NCBI GenBank assembly: GCA_963578655.1
Contig: CAUZEB010000001.1
Span: forward strand, 1-50,673
Source: CAUZEB01 sp963578655
Lineage (GTDB): Bacteria > Chloroflexota > Dehalococcoidia > Lucifugimonadales > CAUZEB01
Direction: 5' to 3'
Length of the DNA: 50,673 nt
The position numbers were made by a program, and so were the translations under genes. Numbering within the stretch: the first letter of the stretch is position 1; every line of letters begins with the position of its first letter. Under the pieces are notes generated by a model. The model was not told the DNA's origin. It searched no databases and was given only the letters and a program-made list of their open reading frames with translations. Below, in pieces: positions 1 to 9,613 of this stretch.

Positions 1-26
1 ACTCTTTAGTAGTCACCGGGTAGATT

Positions 27-1280
27 TTGAACTTTTCTCTTTCTAATTCCACAGATAAGAGCATCCGTAGAAGCGGTGGATTCATCGTTTCCACTCTGTC
101 GATAATGCATGGCTTGTTCCACATTTTGGACCAAACTCTCGTCATACTCCTCCCAGAGATTAAATCTACCTTCGGACTTTCAACGATAGGTATTGGAGTG
201 ATTGCTGCCGTTGAACGTACATCCGACGGCATCATATCTGCCCCTGCCGGAATTTTTTCTGATATGCATCGTAATAAATGGGGACTTATACTTGCTCTAT
301 GTGTTCTTTTGTTCGGGCTTGGTTGGTTAGTAGTAGGATCAGCTCAAATATTTCCCGTGCTGCTCATAGGTATTGCAATAATCGCTGTGGCCTCCTCCGT
401 TTGGCACCTACCTGCCACGGCCTCTCTGTCAGAACATTTTCCCGATAAACGAGCTACAGCACTATCAATTCACGCTATAGGAGGAAATATTGGGGACATC
501 ATAGCCCCTCTAATCACCACGGGAATCCTGCTAAGCTTCCTGACTTGGCGAGGAATTATAACTATTTACGCGGTTATTCCAATCCTATTGGTGGTGGTTG
601 TCTTCTGGGCCTATAAAAATATAGGTGAGCACGACCAGTCTAAATATGTCACCCCAACCCTGAAAGGCCAATTATTCCTTGCCAAACAAATGCTTGGGAA
701 CAGGGTTTTATGGGGGATAAATCTCGTAAGCGCACTAAGAAACATGACCTATGTCTCTCTAGTTTGGTTCCTTCCGATTTATTTCGATGAAGAACTCCTC
801 ATGAGCTTCCAGTCTAGAGGATTCCACATGGCTTTACTTTTTCTAGTGGGCCTATTTTCAACACCATTGCTTGGATATTTATCAGATCGATACGGGAGAA
901 AAGAAGTCTTAGTACCATCGCTGCTTGTTTTATCTATTCTTACACTTTTGCTAATATCCTACGGTCAAGGTATCTCTTTAACTCTCCTAATCATGGGTAT
1001 AAGCCTATTCCTTTACGGGGATCAACCTATATTAACAGCCGCAGCTCTTGATATCGTCGGCCGCGGAGTCATTAATACAGCCCTTGGTGTACTCTCTTTA
1101 GCACGATTGGCACCCAGTGTACTAGCACCTATCATCGCCGGTTGGCTTTATCAAAATCATGGGATAGATTCGTTATTTTATTTTGTGGCCGGAATATTCG
1201 CTATCTCAGCTGTCATATTGATTTTCTTGCCTCTGGCAGCTCTCCCTTCAACCATCAATAATTCTACTGATCACAAATAG
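27..1280 (+). CDS. MFS transporter
   Basis: A 417-residue polytopic inner-membrane protein with about twelve hydrophobic segments, the size and pattern of the major facilitator superfamily. The central cytoplasmic loop carries an MFS motif A-like sequence, GYLSDRYGRK, near residues 282-291, and the first half has a weaker copy (GIFSDMHRNK). Translation probably starts at TTG 27, because an in-frame TAG lies only six bases upstream at 21-23; no strong ribosome site is visible. The substrate cannot be told from sequence. The SDR gene follows on the same strand after about 195 bp. The family is sure, the function open. Confidence 0.85.
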   Translation: MNFSLSNSTDKSIRRSGGFIVSTLSIMHGLFHILDQTLVILLPEIKSTFGLSTIGIGVIAAVERTSDGIISAPAGIFSDMHRNKWGLILALCVLLFGLGWLVVGSAQIFPVLLIGIAIIAVASSVWHLPATASLSEHFPDKRATALSIHAIGGNIGDIIAPLITTGILLSFLTWRGIITIYAVIPILLVVVVFWAYKNIGEHDQSKYVTPTLKGQLFLAKQMLGNRVLWGINLVSALRNMTYVSLVWFLPIYFDEELLMSFQSRGFHMALLFLVGLFSTPLLGYLSDRYGRKEVLVPSLLVLSILTLLLISYGQGISLTLLIMGISLFLYGDQPILTAAALDIVGRGVINTALGVLSLARLAPSVLAPIIAGWLYQNHGIDSLFYFVAGIFAISAVILIFLPLAALPSTINNSTDHK

Positions 1281-1474
1281 TATAATCGTGATTTGAAACC
1301 TATTTTGGTTATAATTCTAGGCACCCTTAGATCCACGATCTTCAAATCGATATTATCTCAACTGCAGAATTCTTTACATACACGCATCATAAAATGATAC
1401 CGAGTAACCTTATGCCAGAATTATATAGTGGAAACAATGATTTATAAGCACGGTGTTTTTGTAGGAGAAATAGA

Positions 1475-2230
1475 ATGAGAAGGTTAGAAAATAAAGTAGT
1501 CCTCATTACCGGGGGTGCGCGTGGTCAGGGAGCAGCTGAGGCAGATTTGTTCGTCAAAGAGGGTGCAAAAGTTGTTATTGGGGATATATCACAAGAGGAA
1601 GGCAGGAAACTCATTGCCAAAATAACTGAGAACGGAGGACAAGCGATCTTTGTACACTTGAATGTCGTCAGAACAGCGGATTGGATTAACGCTATAAATG
1701 AAGCAATAAAAACATATGAAAAGTTAGACGTTCTTATAAACAACGCCGCCATTTACAGTCGTAATGGAGTTGAAACAACCACCGAAGAAGAATGGGATGA
1801 TATCATGGATATCAATGTCAAAGGAGCTTTTCTAGGTTCTCGTCTAGCAATACCATTTATGAGATCAAATGGCGGTGGATCCATTGTAAATATCTCTTCT
1901 GTCGGCGGCTTAGTTGGTAGTCCACTAGGAGCGGCTGCCTATTCTGCTAGTAAAGGCGCTATACGTTTACTGACCAAATCTATAGCCATTCAGTATGCAA
2001 AGAATAATATAAGATGCAATTCTGTCCATCCAGGCACTATCGACACAGATATGATAAAGGACGCCATGGATGATCCTATACTGTATGAAGATCGAAGAAA
2101 ACGTATTCCAATGTTAAGAATTGGTTCGGTTGAGGATGTAGCTTACGGGGTTCTTTATTTAGCATCTGATGAATCTTCGTTTGTAACGGGGGCTGAGCTA
2201 ATTATAGACGGAGGTTCCGTGGCTCGATAG
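1475..2230 (+). CDS. SDR-family NAD(P)-dependent oxidoreductase
   Basis: Classical short-chain dehydrogenase of 251 residues. The cofactor motif TGGARGQG is at residues 12-19, Asp37 at the end of strand beta-2 favours NAD over NADP, NNAA is at 89-92, and the catalytic set is Asn114, Ser141/142, Tyr156 and Lys160 (YSASK). The C-terminal region ends in the usual TGAELIIDGG motif. The ATG has a GGAG ribosome site about eight bases upstream. It resembles hydroxysteroid or 3-oxoacyl reductases, but the substrate cannot be assigned. It converges with the Ldh2-type gene, leaving a 14-bp gap. Confidence 0.9.
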   Translation: MRRLENKVVLITGGARGQGAAEADLFVKEGAKVVIGDISQEEGRKLIAKITENGGQAIFVHLNVVRTADWINAINEAIKTYEKLDVLINNAAIYSRNGVETTTEEEWDDIMDINVKGAFLGSRLAIPFMRSNGGGSIVNISSVGGLVGSPLGAAAYSASKGAIRLLTKSIAIQYAKNNIRCNSVHPGTIDTDMIKDAMDDPILYEDRRKRIPMLRIGSVEDVAYGVLYLASDESSFVTGAELIIDGGSVAR

Positions 2231-2244
2231 AAAACCGATAACTA

Positions 2245-3333
2245 TTAAATACGCCGTAGTCGCGGCACATTCAGTTCACCCGATATGTCGTCAAACCATT
2301 CAACGACTTCTTTGTGAAGGGGAATACCATTTGACTTCCGATCGATCATCTCTTCATTTTCAGATAGTCCCGGATAGAGAACACGTTCATAACCGGGAGC
2401 GGGAGGGGTTTCTTTTAACATTTTCAGCATCTTATCCATGTTTTGCTTAAATGTCTCAACATCAGTGAAAGCAGAAATATTATAAGCGGCGAAATAATGC
2501 CTTGAGCCAGCATCTATGTCTAACATGGTAGGTAAGGCTCCTGCTAACATAGTCGCGAGCACTTCAGACATAAGTCCAAACCCATATCCTTTATGTGATC
2601 CTTGCTCTCTACTACCTCCCATCGGAAGGTGGTGATATTGCCCCTTCTGGCGCACAGGTATGTCTCTCATTATGGGTGTCCCATCAAGCTCAGATATCCA
2701 CCCAGATAGTAGATTGGCATCCATTCTTTGAGCTAATCTAATTTTATTTCCAGCAATAGCTGACGTAGCTGCATCAAATATTAACGGAGCCTCCTTACCC
2801 GCCGGCGCAGCAATAGCAATTGGGTTAGTACCCAGCCGACCTTCTGATCCGAAAGTCGGTACCACTACTGCTCCACCTGCCGTAGTACACATACCCACCA
2901 TATCTTCTTGCACGGCTAGCATACAATGGTGTCCAATTGCGCCTGAATGGCCACTGTTAAACATGGTTACTATACCCACGCCCACCTTGCGTGCTTTTTC
3001 TATAGCTATACGCATAGCTTTAGGCCCAAGTATGATCGCTAATCCGTTATCAGCGTCGATAGTCGCGGTACCTAGAGACTCGCGAACAATTCGCCACGAC
3101 GGTCTAGGATTGAGATCACCTTCATTGTACAACTTTACGTAATCTCGCAGCATATTAGAAACACCATGGGTTTCTACGCCACGCAGATCCGTTAACGTCA
3201 ACACATCAGCTGCTTCGTTCGCATCCTCAAGGGAGACTCCCATTTTTTCAAATATGGCTGTAACGGTTAGTCTTAGAGAATCTTCCGGTACACGAACCTG
3301 GTCGTCTTGCGGAACCTTGAATCGTTCTAACAT
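2245..3333 (-). CDS. Malate/L-lactate dehydrogenase family (Ldh2/MDH2) oxidoreductase
   Basis: Member of the Ldh2/MDH2/DpkA family, which reduces 2-oxo acids or cyclic imines with NAD(P)H and is unrelated to classical LDH. Family landmarks are the ETHGVSNM segment, the GHSGAIGHH loop and LGTNPIAIAAPA. I place the start at ATG 3333, preceded by AAGGGTG and giving 362 residues, close to the family norm; a GTG at 3399 would add 22 residues with no family counterpart. The GMC oxidoreductase lies about 140 bp upstream on the same strand, so the two may be co-transcribed. Substrate unknown. Confidence 0.85.
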   Translation of the reverse strand: MLERFKVPQDDQVRVPEDSLRLTVTAIFEKMGVSLEDANEAADVLTLTDLRGVETHGVSNMLRDYVKLYNEGDLNPRPSWRIVRESLGTATIDADNGLAIILGPKAMRIAIEKARKVGVGIVTMFNSGHSGAIGHHCMLAVQEDMVGMCTTAGGAVVVPTFGSEGRLGTNPIAIAAPAGKEAPLIFDAATSAIAGNKIRLAQRMDANLLSGWISELDGTPIMRDIPVRQKGQYHHLPMGGSREQGSHKGYGFGLMSEVLATMLAGALPTMLDIDAGSRHYFAAYNISAFTDVETFKQNMDKMLKMLKETPPAPGYERVLYPGLSENEEMIDRKSNGIPLHKEVVEWFDDISGELNVPRLRRI

Positions 3334-3474
3334 TAGATTCACCCTTAAATATAGAAGCTCGAGCCGTTGCATGGGCCTAGTAAAGCGTGTACGCACCACA
3401 CTCGCAGGATTTTGATGATCGTTCTCCTTATATTGGCAATCTTACAAGCGACCGAGATTGTATCACAATGATTA

Positions 3475-5085
3475 TTAAAGTTCTTGTTTAATTCGGTCAG
3501 CCATATATTCCGCTATCATAACTGTTGTGAGATGAGTATTAGCTCGTACAACTTCTGGCATTATTGACGCATCTACTACACGTAGTCCACTTATGCCAAT
3601 TACTCTACCGTTCGAATCAACAACTGTATCCGGATCATAAACATTCCCCATCCTACAAGTGCCCGTGCCATGTTGAGTGTCTTCACAGAATTCCATCAGC
3701 CAGTTATCCAATTCATCATCGTTTTTAAAATCGTTGACAGATATCTGTTCCAACTGTCCTATATCCTCATACTGTGAGCCGGGATAGACGCCCTCTGACA
3801 CGCCATTGAACGCTGGATGTGTCGCTACAGCAAATAGCCGTCTCACTCCATCTCTAAGCCGAATGAGATCACGTTCATCAGATAACATGCGTTCTTCAAC
3901 CTGTGGTTGCACTTCCGGGTCTCTCGATACAATAGAAAGTTTCCCACGGGAAAAATATTGATAAACAGCCACCATTAAAAGCCCAACAGACCTTTCTTGT
4001 TCGCTTGGTCCTGTAAGATTAATGCCTGCCATCATCATATCATTCATACCAGCGCCCATTAGATCCGAAGAATACCTGATCATACAATTAACATGACGAG
4101 CGTCTTTTGAGACAGCCCTCGCATTGGGGGACAAGGCAATTCGTAAATTAATCCCGGCGTGATCCTGCATATTGTTCCCTACTCCCGGTAAATCCACCAA
4201 AGGATCTATTCCTAAAGATTGTAACTCGGCACCAGGCCCTATACCGGAACGAAGAAGTATAGTTGGGGAATGAATCACTCCTGCAGAGAGTATGATTTCC
4301 CTTCCTCGAATATGCCTAGAGGCTGCATCTGTCTTAATTTTGACTCCGATAGCTCTTGGACCGTCAAATTCTATACTGTCTACCAAGGTTTCACCCACTA
4401 TCGTTAGATTGGAGCGAGCACGTGCGGGCTCAATGTACGCATTATTAGCTGATATTCTCACTCCCTCAAGCCCAAACCTGTTCATAGCAAGTGGAGATAT
4501 TCCAGTACTATCAGGGGCATTATGATCTTCTGCCCAAGGGTATCCTAGATCTATCGCCGCTTCATATAGAGCCTTGTCGATGGCTCCCCACTTTTCTATG
4601 GGTGTCCGATAGATCGGAATCGGCCCGCTATCTCCATGATAGGGTTGCTCCCCGAAATCCAGGTCTTTTTCCAATCGAATGAAATAGGGTAAGACATCTT
4701 CACCTGCCCAATGATCACATCCCTTTTGAGACCATATATCAAAGTCTTCCAACATACCTCTTATAGCTATCTGTCCGTTTATGGAAGAACTCCCCCCCAT
4801 GCCTCGACCTCGCCAATATAGTCGAGGTTCCTGAGCGTCGCTACGTCGCGAAGTCAATGAAGGCCATTGATACTTGCTGAATTGCTTCTCCTTTAGTAAT
4901 CCAGTTGGATTAGGGCTTTTCATTTCATTAGGAGCCTCATCAGCACGATAGTCAGGTCCTGCCTCTAAAAGCAGTACTGTCTTCTCACAATTATCTGATA
5001 GGCGATAGGCCAACGTCGATCCAGCTGAACCAGCACCTATAATAATATAGTCGTAATTAACGTCGCTTTCGTAATCTGAGTTCAT
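3475..5085 (-). CDS. GMC-family FAD-dependent oxidoreductase (choline dehydrogenase-like)
   Basis: Glucose-methanol-choline oxidoreductase, about 536 residues. The N-terminal FAD-binding motif GAGSAG is followed by GMGGSSSINGQIAIRG (GMC signature 1) and, at the C-terminus, by HGTGTCRMG and NTHLTTVMIAE, which carry the conserved catalytic His and the second active-site residue. Two close ATG codons exist. A perfect AAGGAGG at 5092-5098 abuts the one at 5091 but is six bases from the one at 5085, so 5085 is preferred. It probably oxidises an alcohol or polyol to an aldehyde; the substrate is unknown. It lies just upstream of the Ldh2-type gene. Confidence 0.9.
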   Translation of the reverse strand: MNSDYESDVNYDYIIIGAGSAGSTLAYRLSDNCEKTVLLLEAGPDYRADEAPNEMKSPNPTGLLKEKQFSKYQWPSLTSRRSDAQEPRLYWRGRGMGGSSSINGQIAIRGMLEDFDIWSQKGCDHWAGEDVLPYFIRLEKDLDFGEQPYHGDSGPIPIYRTPIEKWGAIDKALYEAAIDLGYPWAEDHNAPDSTGISPLAMNRFGLEGVRISANNAYIEPARARSNLTIVGETLVDSIEFDGPRAIGVKIKTDAASRHIRGREIILSAGVIHSPTILLRSGIGPGAELQSLGIDPLVDLPGVGNNMQDHAGINLRIALSPNARAVSKDARHVNCMIRYSSDLMGAGMNDMMMAGINLTGPSEQERSVGLLMVAVYQYFSRGKLSIVSRDPEVQPQVEERMLSDERDLIRLRDGVRRLFAVATHPAFNGVSEGVYPGSQYEDIGQLEQISVNDFKNDDELDNWLMEFCEDTQHGTGTCRMGNVYDPDTVVDSNGRVIGISGLRVVDASIMPEVVRANTHLTTVMIAEYMADRIKQEL

Positions 5086-5091
5086 TCTCAT

Positions 5092-5547
5092 CCTCCTTGT
5101 AACCCAATATTCCCATTCGCCTTTTCGTGTAATTATATGAGCATATCAAATAGTCTAGAATTAATTATGTGGATTACATTACCTTCAGATTATGCAAATT
5201 TCGTGTGAGCTTTAATCCATCCACAGGGGATTTGGATCTCGATAATTGGAATCGGGAGGTCAGGCGTTAGGATCAACGTCACCGGCTTCAAGTTCAGCCA
5301 AGTTAAAGTTCATTCTACTATAGTGTTTGGTTTTTGGAATCGTCTGACTCAGAAGGATAGCTACGAGTGCAACATCTTTAGTGGATCCTCAAACCGCTAT
5401 ATCAACTTTTACCTGACTAACTGGTATCCATTCATCGTTAAAATATGTTATATAGACTGGCATATTTCCCCTCATAAGTGTATTTTAGGGCTATTCGTTC
5501 CTAACCATTTAGCGGCGTAGAGATTCTCCACCCTGGCGGGACAGGCC
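5092..5547. other. Intergenic region without recognisable gene
   Basis: About 450 bp between the divergent end of the GMC gene (its ribosome site is at 5092-5098) and the 3' end of the RNase HI-MoaC gene. A 65-codon plus-strand frame at 5323-5520 has no ribosome site and no protein-like pattern. I see no tRNA, strong hairpin or repeat. The promoter of the GMC gene presumably lies here but I could not pin it down. Confidence 0.5.
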
Positions 5548-6456
5548 TTAATCATCTTCCAACACTATATCTCCACTTTTACCTCCTGTTTTCTTCACTA
5601 ACCTTACGTTATTTATACGCATAGACCGATCTACACTTTTACACATATCATAAATCGTCAAGGCTGCGATACTCACCGCTGTCATTGCCTCCATCTCCAC
5701 ACCGGTCTTTGCAGTAGTTTTTGCCATGCCCTCAATAGCTATTAAATTGTTCTCGTGATCCATATCGAATTGCAATGCTACTTTGGTAAGTTGCAAAGAA
5801 TGACATAGGGGGATCAGCTGAGACGTATTCTTAGCCGCGATTATTCCAGCTACCCGAGCGACAGAAATAACGTCCCCTTTCTGAAGATCGTTTGCTTCAA
5901 TCAAAACTAACGTTTGACGACTCATAGAAATTTGAGCCCTGGCGACAGCTACTCGAGCAGTTTCAGGTTTCATACTAATGTCGACCATAGAAGCCTCTCC
6001 GGATGTATTCAAATGTGTAAACTTACCCGCATATGAGTTAAAGTCTTGGTGATGTTTGGCTTCGCCTACAGCTAATCTATCGGCCATTTCATTCATTGGA
6101 TGCCCATCGTGGCCTTTAACCCAGCACCAAGTCACTTCGTGACGTCCCACGACAGCATCTAATTTCTCCCACAGGTCTAAATTAGCTTTACGTTTCCAGC
6201 TCTTAGTCATAGTGTTAATTAGATACTGACTGTCACTAAAAACAGTTACTCGACCTGGTTCAACCAGGGCTTTAAGGCCCTCTACAACCGCTAATATTTC
6301 CATCCTATTATTAGTGGTATGGTCTTCGCGGCCTTTTACTATTCGCCTGTCGCCTTGTTCAAAGATCACAGCAGCCCAACCACCCGGTCCAGGGTTACCC
6401 AAACAAGCACCATCTGTGTAGATTTCTATCAATTGTTTCTCCATCCTCCCGTACAT
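5548..6456 (-). CDS. Fused ribonuclease HI - MoaC (cyclic pyranopterin monophosphate synthase)
   Basis: A two-domain protein of 302 residues. Residues 9-132 are RNase HI, with the DEDD metal ligands Asp15 (YTDG), Glu53 (RMEI), Asp75 (FSDSQ) and Asp126 (EMADRL); it cuts RNA in RNA-DNA hybrids. Residues 146-300 are MoaC, with LIPLCHSL, KTGVEMEAMTAV and YDMCK; Lys209, Asp270 and Lys273 match the catalytic residues of E. coli MoaC, which completes cyclic pyranopterin formation after MoaA. A linker of roughly 12 residues joins them in one frame with no stop. Start is ATG 6456 or 6444 (GGGAGG abuts the latter). moaA lies at 14.4-15.4 kb. An internal ATG at residue 157 has an SD-like GGAGAGG but would delete the MoaC N-terminus. 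Confidence 0.92.
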   Translation of the reverse strand: MYGRMEKQLIEIYTDGACLGNPGPGGWAAVIFEQGDRRIVKGREDHTTNNRMEILAVVEGLKALVEPGRVTVFSDSQYLINTMTKSWKRKANLDLWEKLDAVVGRHEVTWCWVKGHDGHPMNEMADRLAVGEAKHHQDFNSYAGKFTHLNTSGEASMVDISMKPETARVAVARAQISMSRQTLVLIEANDLQKGDVISVARVAGIIAAKNTSQLIPLCHSLQLTKVALQFDMDHENNLIAIEGMAKTTAKTGVEMEAMTAVSIAALTIYDMCKSVDRSMRINNVRLVKKTGGKSGDIVLEDD

Positions 6457-6651
6457 TAATACTACAGATCATTGTATAATATTGCTTCTTCTGTTTAAAC
6501 TCTTATCGCTACATTATTATAGAATATCTTGCTAAGAGTCACTCTCTGATGTAAACTGGCAAGCGGCAGTATGATCCAGCAACATAGCCTAAATGCCAAG
6601 AAGAGTTTAGGGTATCTATCATCTCTTGATAGAAATATCCAGGAGGCTCAG

Positions 6652-7470
6652 ATGACATCCAGTGAGTTCACGTTCTCCAAATTCGCAGAGAATGCCTTTT
6701 ATAGTAAAATAAACGACCGCCTTGTTGACATGGCTGAAGTTAAGGCGGGTCAGCGAATAGTAGATCTTGCTTGCGGAACCGGTCTCGTAACTGAACTAAT
6801 CGCAGATAGAATGAGAGGAGCCAAAAATTCCGTCATCATAGCGATAGACCAATCGGCTATCTCTTTAAAGCAGGCCATGGAGAATCTGACCGGGGTCAGA
6901 GACTCGGCCATACAGTTTATTCAGAGTAGAGTTGAGCTATTATCAGAAACTCTTAAAGAATCCGCTGACACAATCATATTTTGTAATGCCATTCATTATA
7001 TTGCTGATAAGGATGCTCTTGTAACAGACATATCTAAGGCTTTAAAGCCTGGTGGCACTTTTGCATTCAACACATCCTTCTTCAATGGTGGTCAACACCC
7101 CGATTCACTAAAGTTTTACAGAAAATGGATGTTTAAATCGATTCGTATTTTGCGTGCTGAATATAGTCTCTCACCAATCAGAACAGAGAAGGTAGAATCA
7201 CGCAAACATCTCACTCCTCAGGAGTACCGCGAGTTGATGGAAAGTAACGGCTTTGATGTTATCAAACAGGAAATTGATACCATAGCTGTCCCTATAGAAG
7301 GCTGGCTCGACATAAGTGATTTTGAGGATTTTATTCAAGGTACCCTGCCTGGTGTGAACCTTAGTAAGGCTAGCGCTGCCCTTAAAAAAGGCGTGACTCA
7401 AACTTATCAAGAGATGGAGATAGAGTCGGTGCCTCGCAATTGGATGCGTATGGTGTCAAACCGAAGTTAG
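6652..7470 (+). CDS. Class I SAM-dependent methyltransferase
   Basis: Rossmann-fold methyltransferase of 272 residues. Motif I is VDLACGTG, followed by an acidic strand end (IAIDQS) and the LKPGGTFAFNT segment that closes the core. The frame is open from 6571, but AGGAGG at 6641-6646 sits five bases before ATG 6652, which therefore decides the start. The substrate is unknown; the overall pattern is of the UbiE/COQ5-like small-molecule group. The ornithine cyclodeaminase-like gene begins about 25 bp downstream on the same strand, so the two are probably co-transcribed. Confidence 0.85.
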   Translation: MTSSEFTFSKFAENAFYSKINDRLVDMAEVKAGQRIVDLACGTGLVTELIADRMRGAKNSVIIAIDQSAISLKQAMENLTGVRDSAIQFIQSRVELLSETLKESADTIIFCNAIHYIADKDALVTDISKALKPGGTFAFNTSFFNGGQHPDSLKFYRKWMFKSIRILRAEYSLSPIRTEKVESRKHLTPQEYRELMESNGFDVIKQEIDTIAVPIEGWLDISDFEDFIQGTLPGVNLSKASAALKKGVTQTYQEMEIESVPRNWMRMVSNRS

Positions 7471-7494
7471 TCTTTTTTTTTCAGGAGACAAAAC

Positions 7495-8457
7495 ATCGGA
7501 CCTCTGCTAATTTCTGAACAAACCGTCCGTGATCTGCTTACCATGGAAGAGGCCATAGCTGCAATTGAAAAAGTTACAAACGACCAATACCTCGGTAACG
7601 CAGTAAATTATCCTAGGACCCATAACTATGCGGGCGCCGGACGCTACATCGCTACAATGCAAGCTGTTGCTTACAGTTTAGGGGTTTTTGGATTTAAGAC
7701 CTACACAATAGTACCTGGACGTCAATGCTACTTTGTGTATCTATATTCTCTCGAAACTGGATCTCTTCTGGCAATATTAGAAGCCAACACCCTAGGACAA
7801 TATCGTACCGGAGCTGCTACCGGTGTCTCTGTGAAATATCTATCTAGGGAAAACTCTTCATCAGTAGCTATTATTGGAAGTGGGTTCCAGGCACGAACTC
7901 AACTGGAGGCAGCATGTAAAGTGCGAAGCCTTCGCTCGGTGAAAGTTTTTAGTCCTAATCGTTCCAATAGATCATCTTTCGCAGAGGAGATGTCCCGACA
8001 TTTAGAGATAAACGTCAGACCTGTCAATTCTCCATCTCTAGCGTTAGAAGCCTCGGATATCATCATCACCATCACCAGTTCCAACACTCCAGTATTTAGT
8101 AACTGTGATCTTGAACCTGGAGTCCATATTGCAGCAGTTGGTGGTGCCAACCCTTATGTTAGAGAAATAGAAGTGGACGTTCTAAAGAAAGCAGATCTTA
8201 TAGTTGCTGATGATGTCGCTCAATTGAAATACGAGTCAGGTGAATTTCTTAAGCCGGTGCATACGGGCGAGATTTTATGGGAACAAATACAGGAATTATG
8301 GGAAGTTGTTGGCGGTGTTAACCCTGGTCGCACCAATGCCGACGATGTCACCATATTTAAGTCTTTGGGCATGGCGCTGTGGGACATTGCAATTGCTAAA
8401 GTCGTATACGATAAGGCAATAATGCATAATATAGGACATCAGTTGAATGTTCCATAA
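7495..8457 (+). CDS. Ornithine cyclodeaminase / mu-crystallin family protein
   Basis: NAD(P)-binding protein of the OCD/mu-crystallin family (ornithine cyclodeaminase, alanine dehydrogenase, ketimine reductase). The Rossmann motif is VAIIGSGFQA, preceded by the GQYRTGAATG segment typical of the family. The first canonical start, ATG 7543, falls inside the conserved N-terminal helix: reading upstream in frame gives LLISEQTVRDLLTMEEA, the usual family N-terminus. AGGAGA at 7483-7488 is then spaced about six bases from an ATC codon at 7495, so a non-canonical start, or a base error for ATG, is likely. The product could be a pyrroline-type imine reductase or alanine dehydrogenase. The gene end overlaps the convergent PPOX gene by 19 bp. 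Confidence 0.82.
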   Translation: MGPLLISEQTVRDLLTMEEAIAAIEKVTNDQYLGNAVNYPRTHNYAGAGRYIATMQAVAYSLGVFGFKTYTIVPGRQCYFVYLYSLETGSLLAILEANTLGQYRTGAATGVSVKYLSRENSSSVAIIGSGFQARTQLEAACKVRSLRSVKVFSPNRSNRSSFAEEMSRHLEINVRPVNSPSLALEASDIIITITSSNTPVFSNCDLEPGVHIAAVGGANPYVREIEVDVLKKADLIVADDVAQLKYESGEFLKPVHTGEILWEQIQELWEVVGGVNPGRTNADDVTIFKSLGMALWDIAIAKVVYDKAIMHNIGHQLNVP

Positions 8458-8891
8458 ACGTGTAAAGGCTGTACCACCACCACTGCCCTTTCATCTTTTA
8501 TCATTGCTCTATCATATTCGTGCCAATTAGGATGCTCTCCAAGAATCTCTCTATAAATTCCCCTAAGGGCCTCTTTCAATTCGTCTGGACCAGTATTGAT
8601 ATTAGAAAGAATGTCCGCTCGCCCCTCTAATACAATATAGGTACTCCAATCATCAGTGGATATCAGTAGAGAGCAGGAAGAGTTCCGGTTTAAGTTAACT
8701 AATTTCGAACGCTTTAAAACCGTCGAGAAAGCTACTCCATCCTTGAAAGCCCCGACAGATACTATACTTAGTTGCATAGCGCCATTTTTGCGAAAGGTGC
8801 TCAATACTCCCCTACAATTCTTTCTAATAAATTCCTTTTCCTGCCTTCTCAGCACAGAATCTCTCCTAATCATAGTGATTTTATTGGACAA
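8439..8891 (-). CDS. PPOX-class (pyridoxamine 5'-phosphate oxidase-like) flavin/F420-binding protein
   Basis: 150 residues forming a split beta-barrel-type protein: CRGVLSTFRKNGAMQLSIVS is followed by a strand-rich core and a late VVVVQPLHVYG strand. This matches small PPOX-class proteins, many of which use F420 or FMN. The start is TTG 8891 or ATG 8873; neither has a strong ribosome site. Substrate and cofactor are unknown. Its 3' end overlaps the ornithine cyclodeaminase-like gene on the other strand. Confidence 0.75.
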   Translation of the reverse strand: MSNKITMIRRDSVLRRQEKEFIRKNCRGVLSTFRKNGAMQLSIVSVGAFKDGVAFSTVLKRSKLVNLNRNSSCSLLISTDDWSTYIVLEGRADILSNINTGPDELKEALRGIYREILGEHPNWHEYDRAMIKDERAVVVVQPLHVYGTFN

Positions 8892-8924
8892 TCCATATGA
8901 GTTATGTTGTAACCTAGGGATATA

Positions 8925-9398
8925 TTAGGTGTCTATTTCAAATAGGTCGTAATGCGATTTACTCATTCCCAAATCTGTATACACCATCTGAGCTATGCTA
9001 TTCTTTGTCTCTACATACAGCCGAATTCCGCATATATTAGGATCAGAGTTAGCTATTGAATGGACATGGTTATATAAAGCCTTGTAAACGCCGTTTCTCC
9101 GTAATTTTGCATCGACATAAACACTCTGTATCCACCAAAATTCAGCATTACGCCAGTCACTCCATTCGTAGGTGATTAACAAACTTCCTACTACAGTTTC
9201 TTCTACTTCGGCTACTAGGTAGAATCCCTTATAGGCAGAATCAAATATGGCATCTACTCCGTTAAGCACAACTTCTTTTTCTAATGTCTTACCCTCTGTT
9301 TCTCTGGCCAAATGCTGTTGGAACCTCACCAGAATTTCTCTATCCTTCCTGTCAGCTTTTCTTATCCAGATATTTTGTGAATGCATATCACATCTCAA
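8925..9398 (-). CDS. GNAT-family N-acetyltransferase
   Basis: 157-residue GNAT protein. The central strand WWIQSVYVDAKLRRNGVYKAL contains the acetyl-CoA pyrophosphate-binding loop (RRNGVY in place of RxxGxG/A), followed by the GIRLYVETKNSIAQ strand and a YTDLGM segment typical of the fold's C-terminal half. Start is TTG 9398 or ATG 9386. The acceptor cannot be predicted. It is 33 bp upstream of the PPOX gene on the same strand, so the two may form a small operon. Confidence 0.85.
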   Translation of the reverse strand: MRCDMHSQNIWIRKADRKDREILVRFQQHLARETEGKTLEKEVVLNGVDAIFDSAYKGFYLVAEVEETVVGSLLITYEWSDWRNAEFWWIQSVYVDAKLRRNGVYKALYNHVHSIANSDPNICGIRLYVETKNSIAQMVYTDLGMSKSHYDLFEIDT

Positions 9399-9613
9399 CG
9401 TATTTATTCTGATATAACGCTAATTAAACGAGTTTATCACGATAGGTATAACATGTGCAGGTAAGTAACTTCCTGTTAAACTAAACTCCAGAGTTAACTA
9501 ACACAAATCAGAACACATTCTGTCTCCCAGCCGAATACTGTAGTCTAATACGTAACTAAGTAAGACTGTCCATAAATAACAATATCTGTACATACCCCTG
9601 AGGTGGGCAAATT

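Noticed and set aside
5323..5520. 65-codon plus-strand frame in the gap before the RNase HI-MoaC gene
   Set aside because: No ribosome site, composition not protein-like, no family resemblance.
7471..7481. T-run after the methyltransferase, possible terminator
   Set aside because: No stem precedes the T-run, and the next gene's ribosome site begins two bases later.
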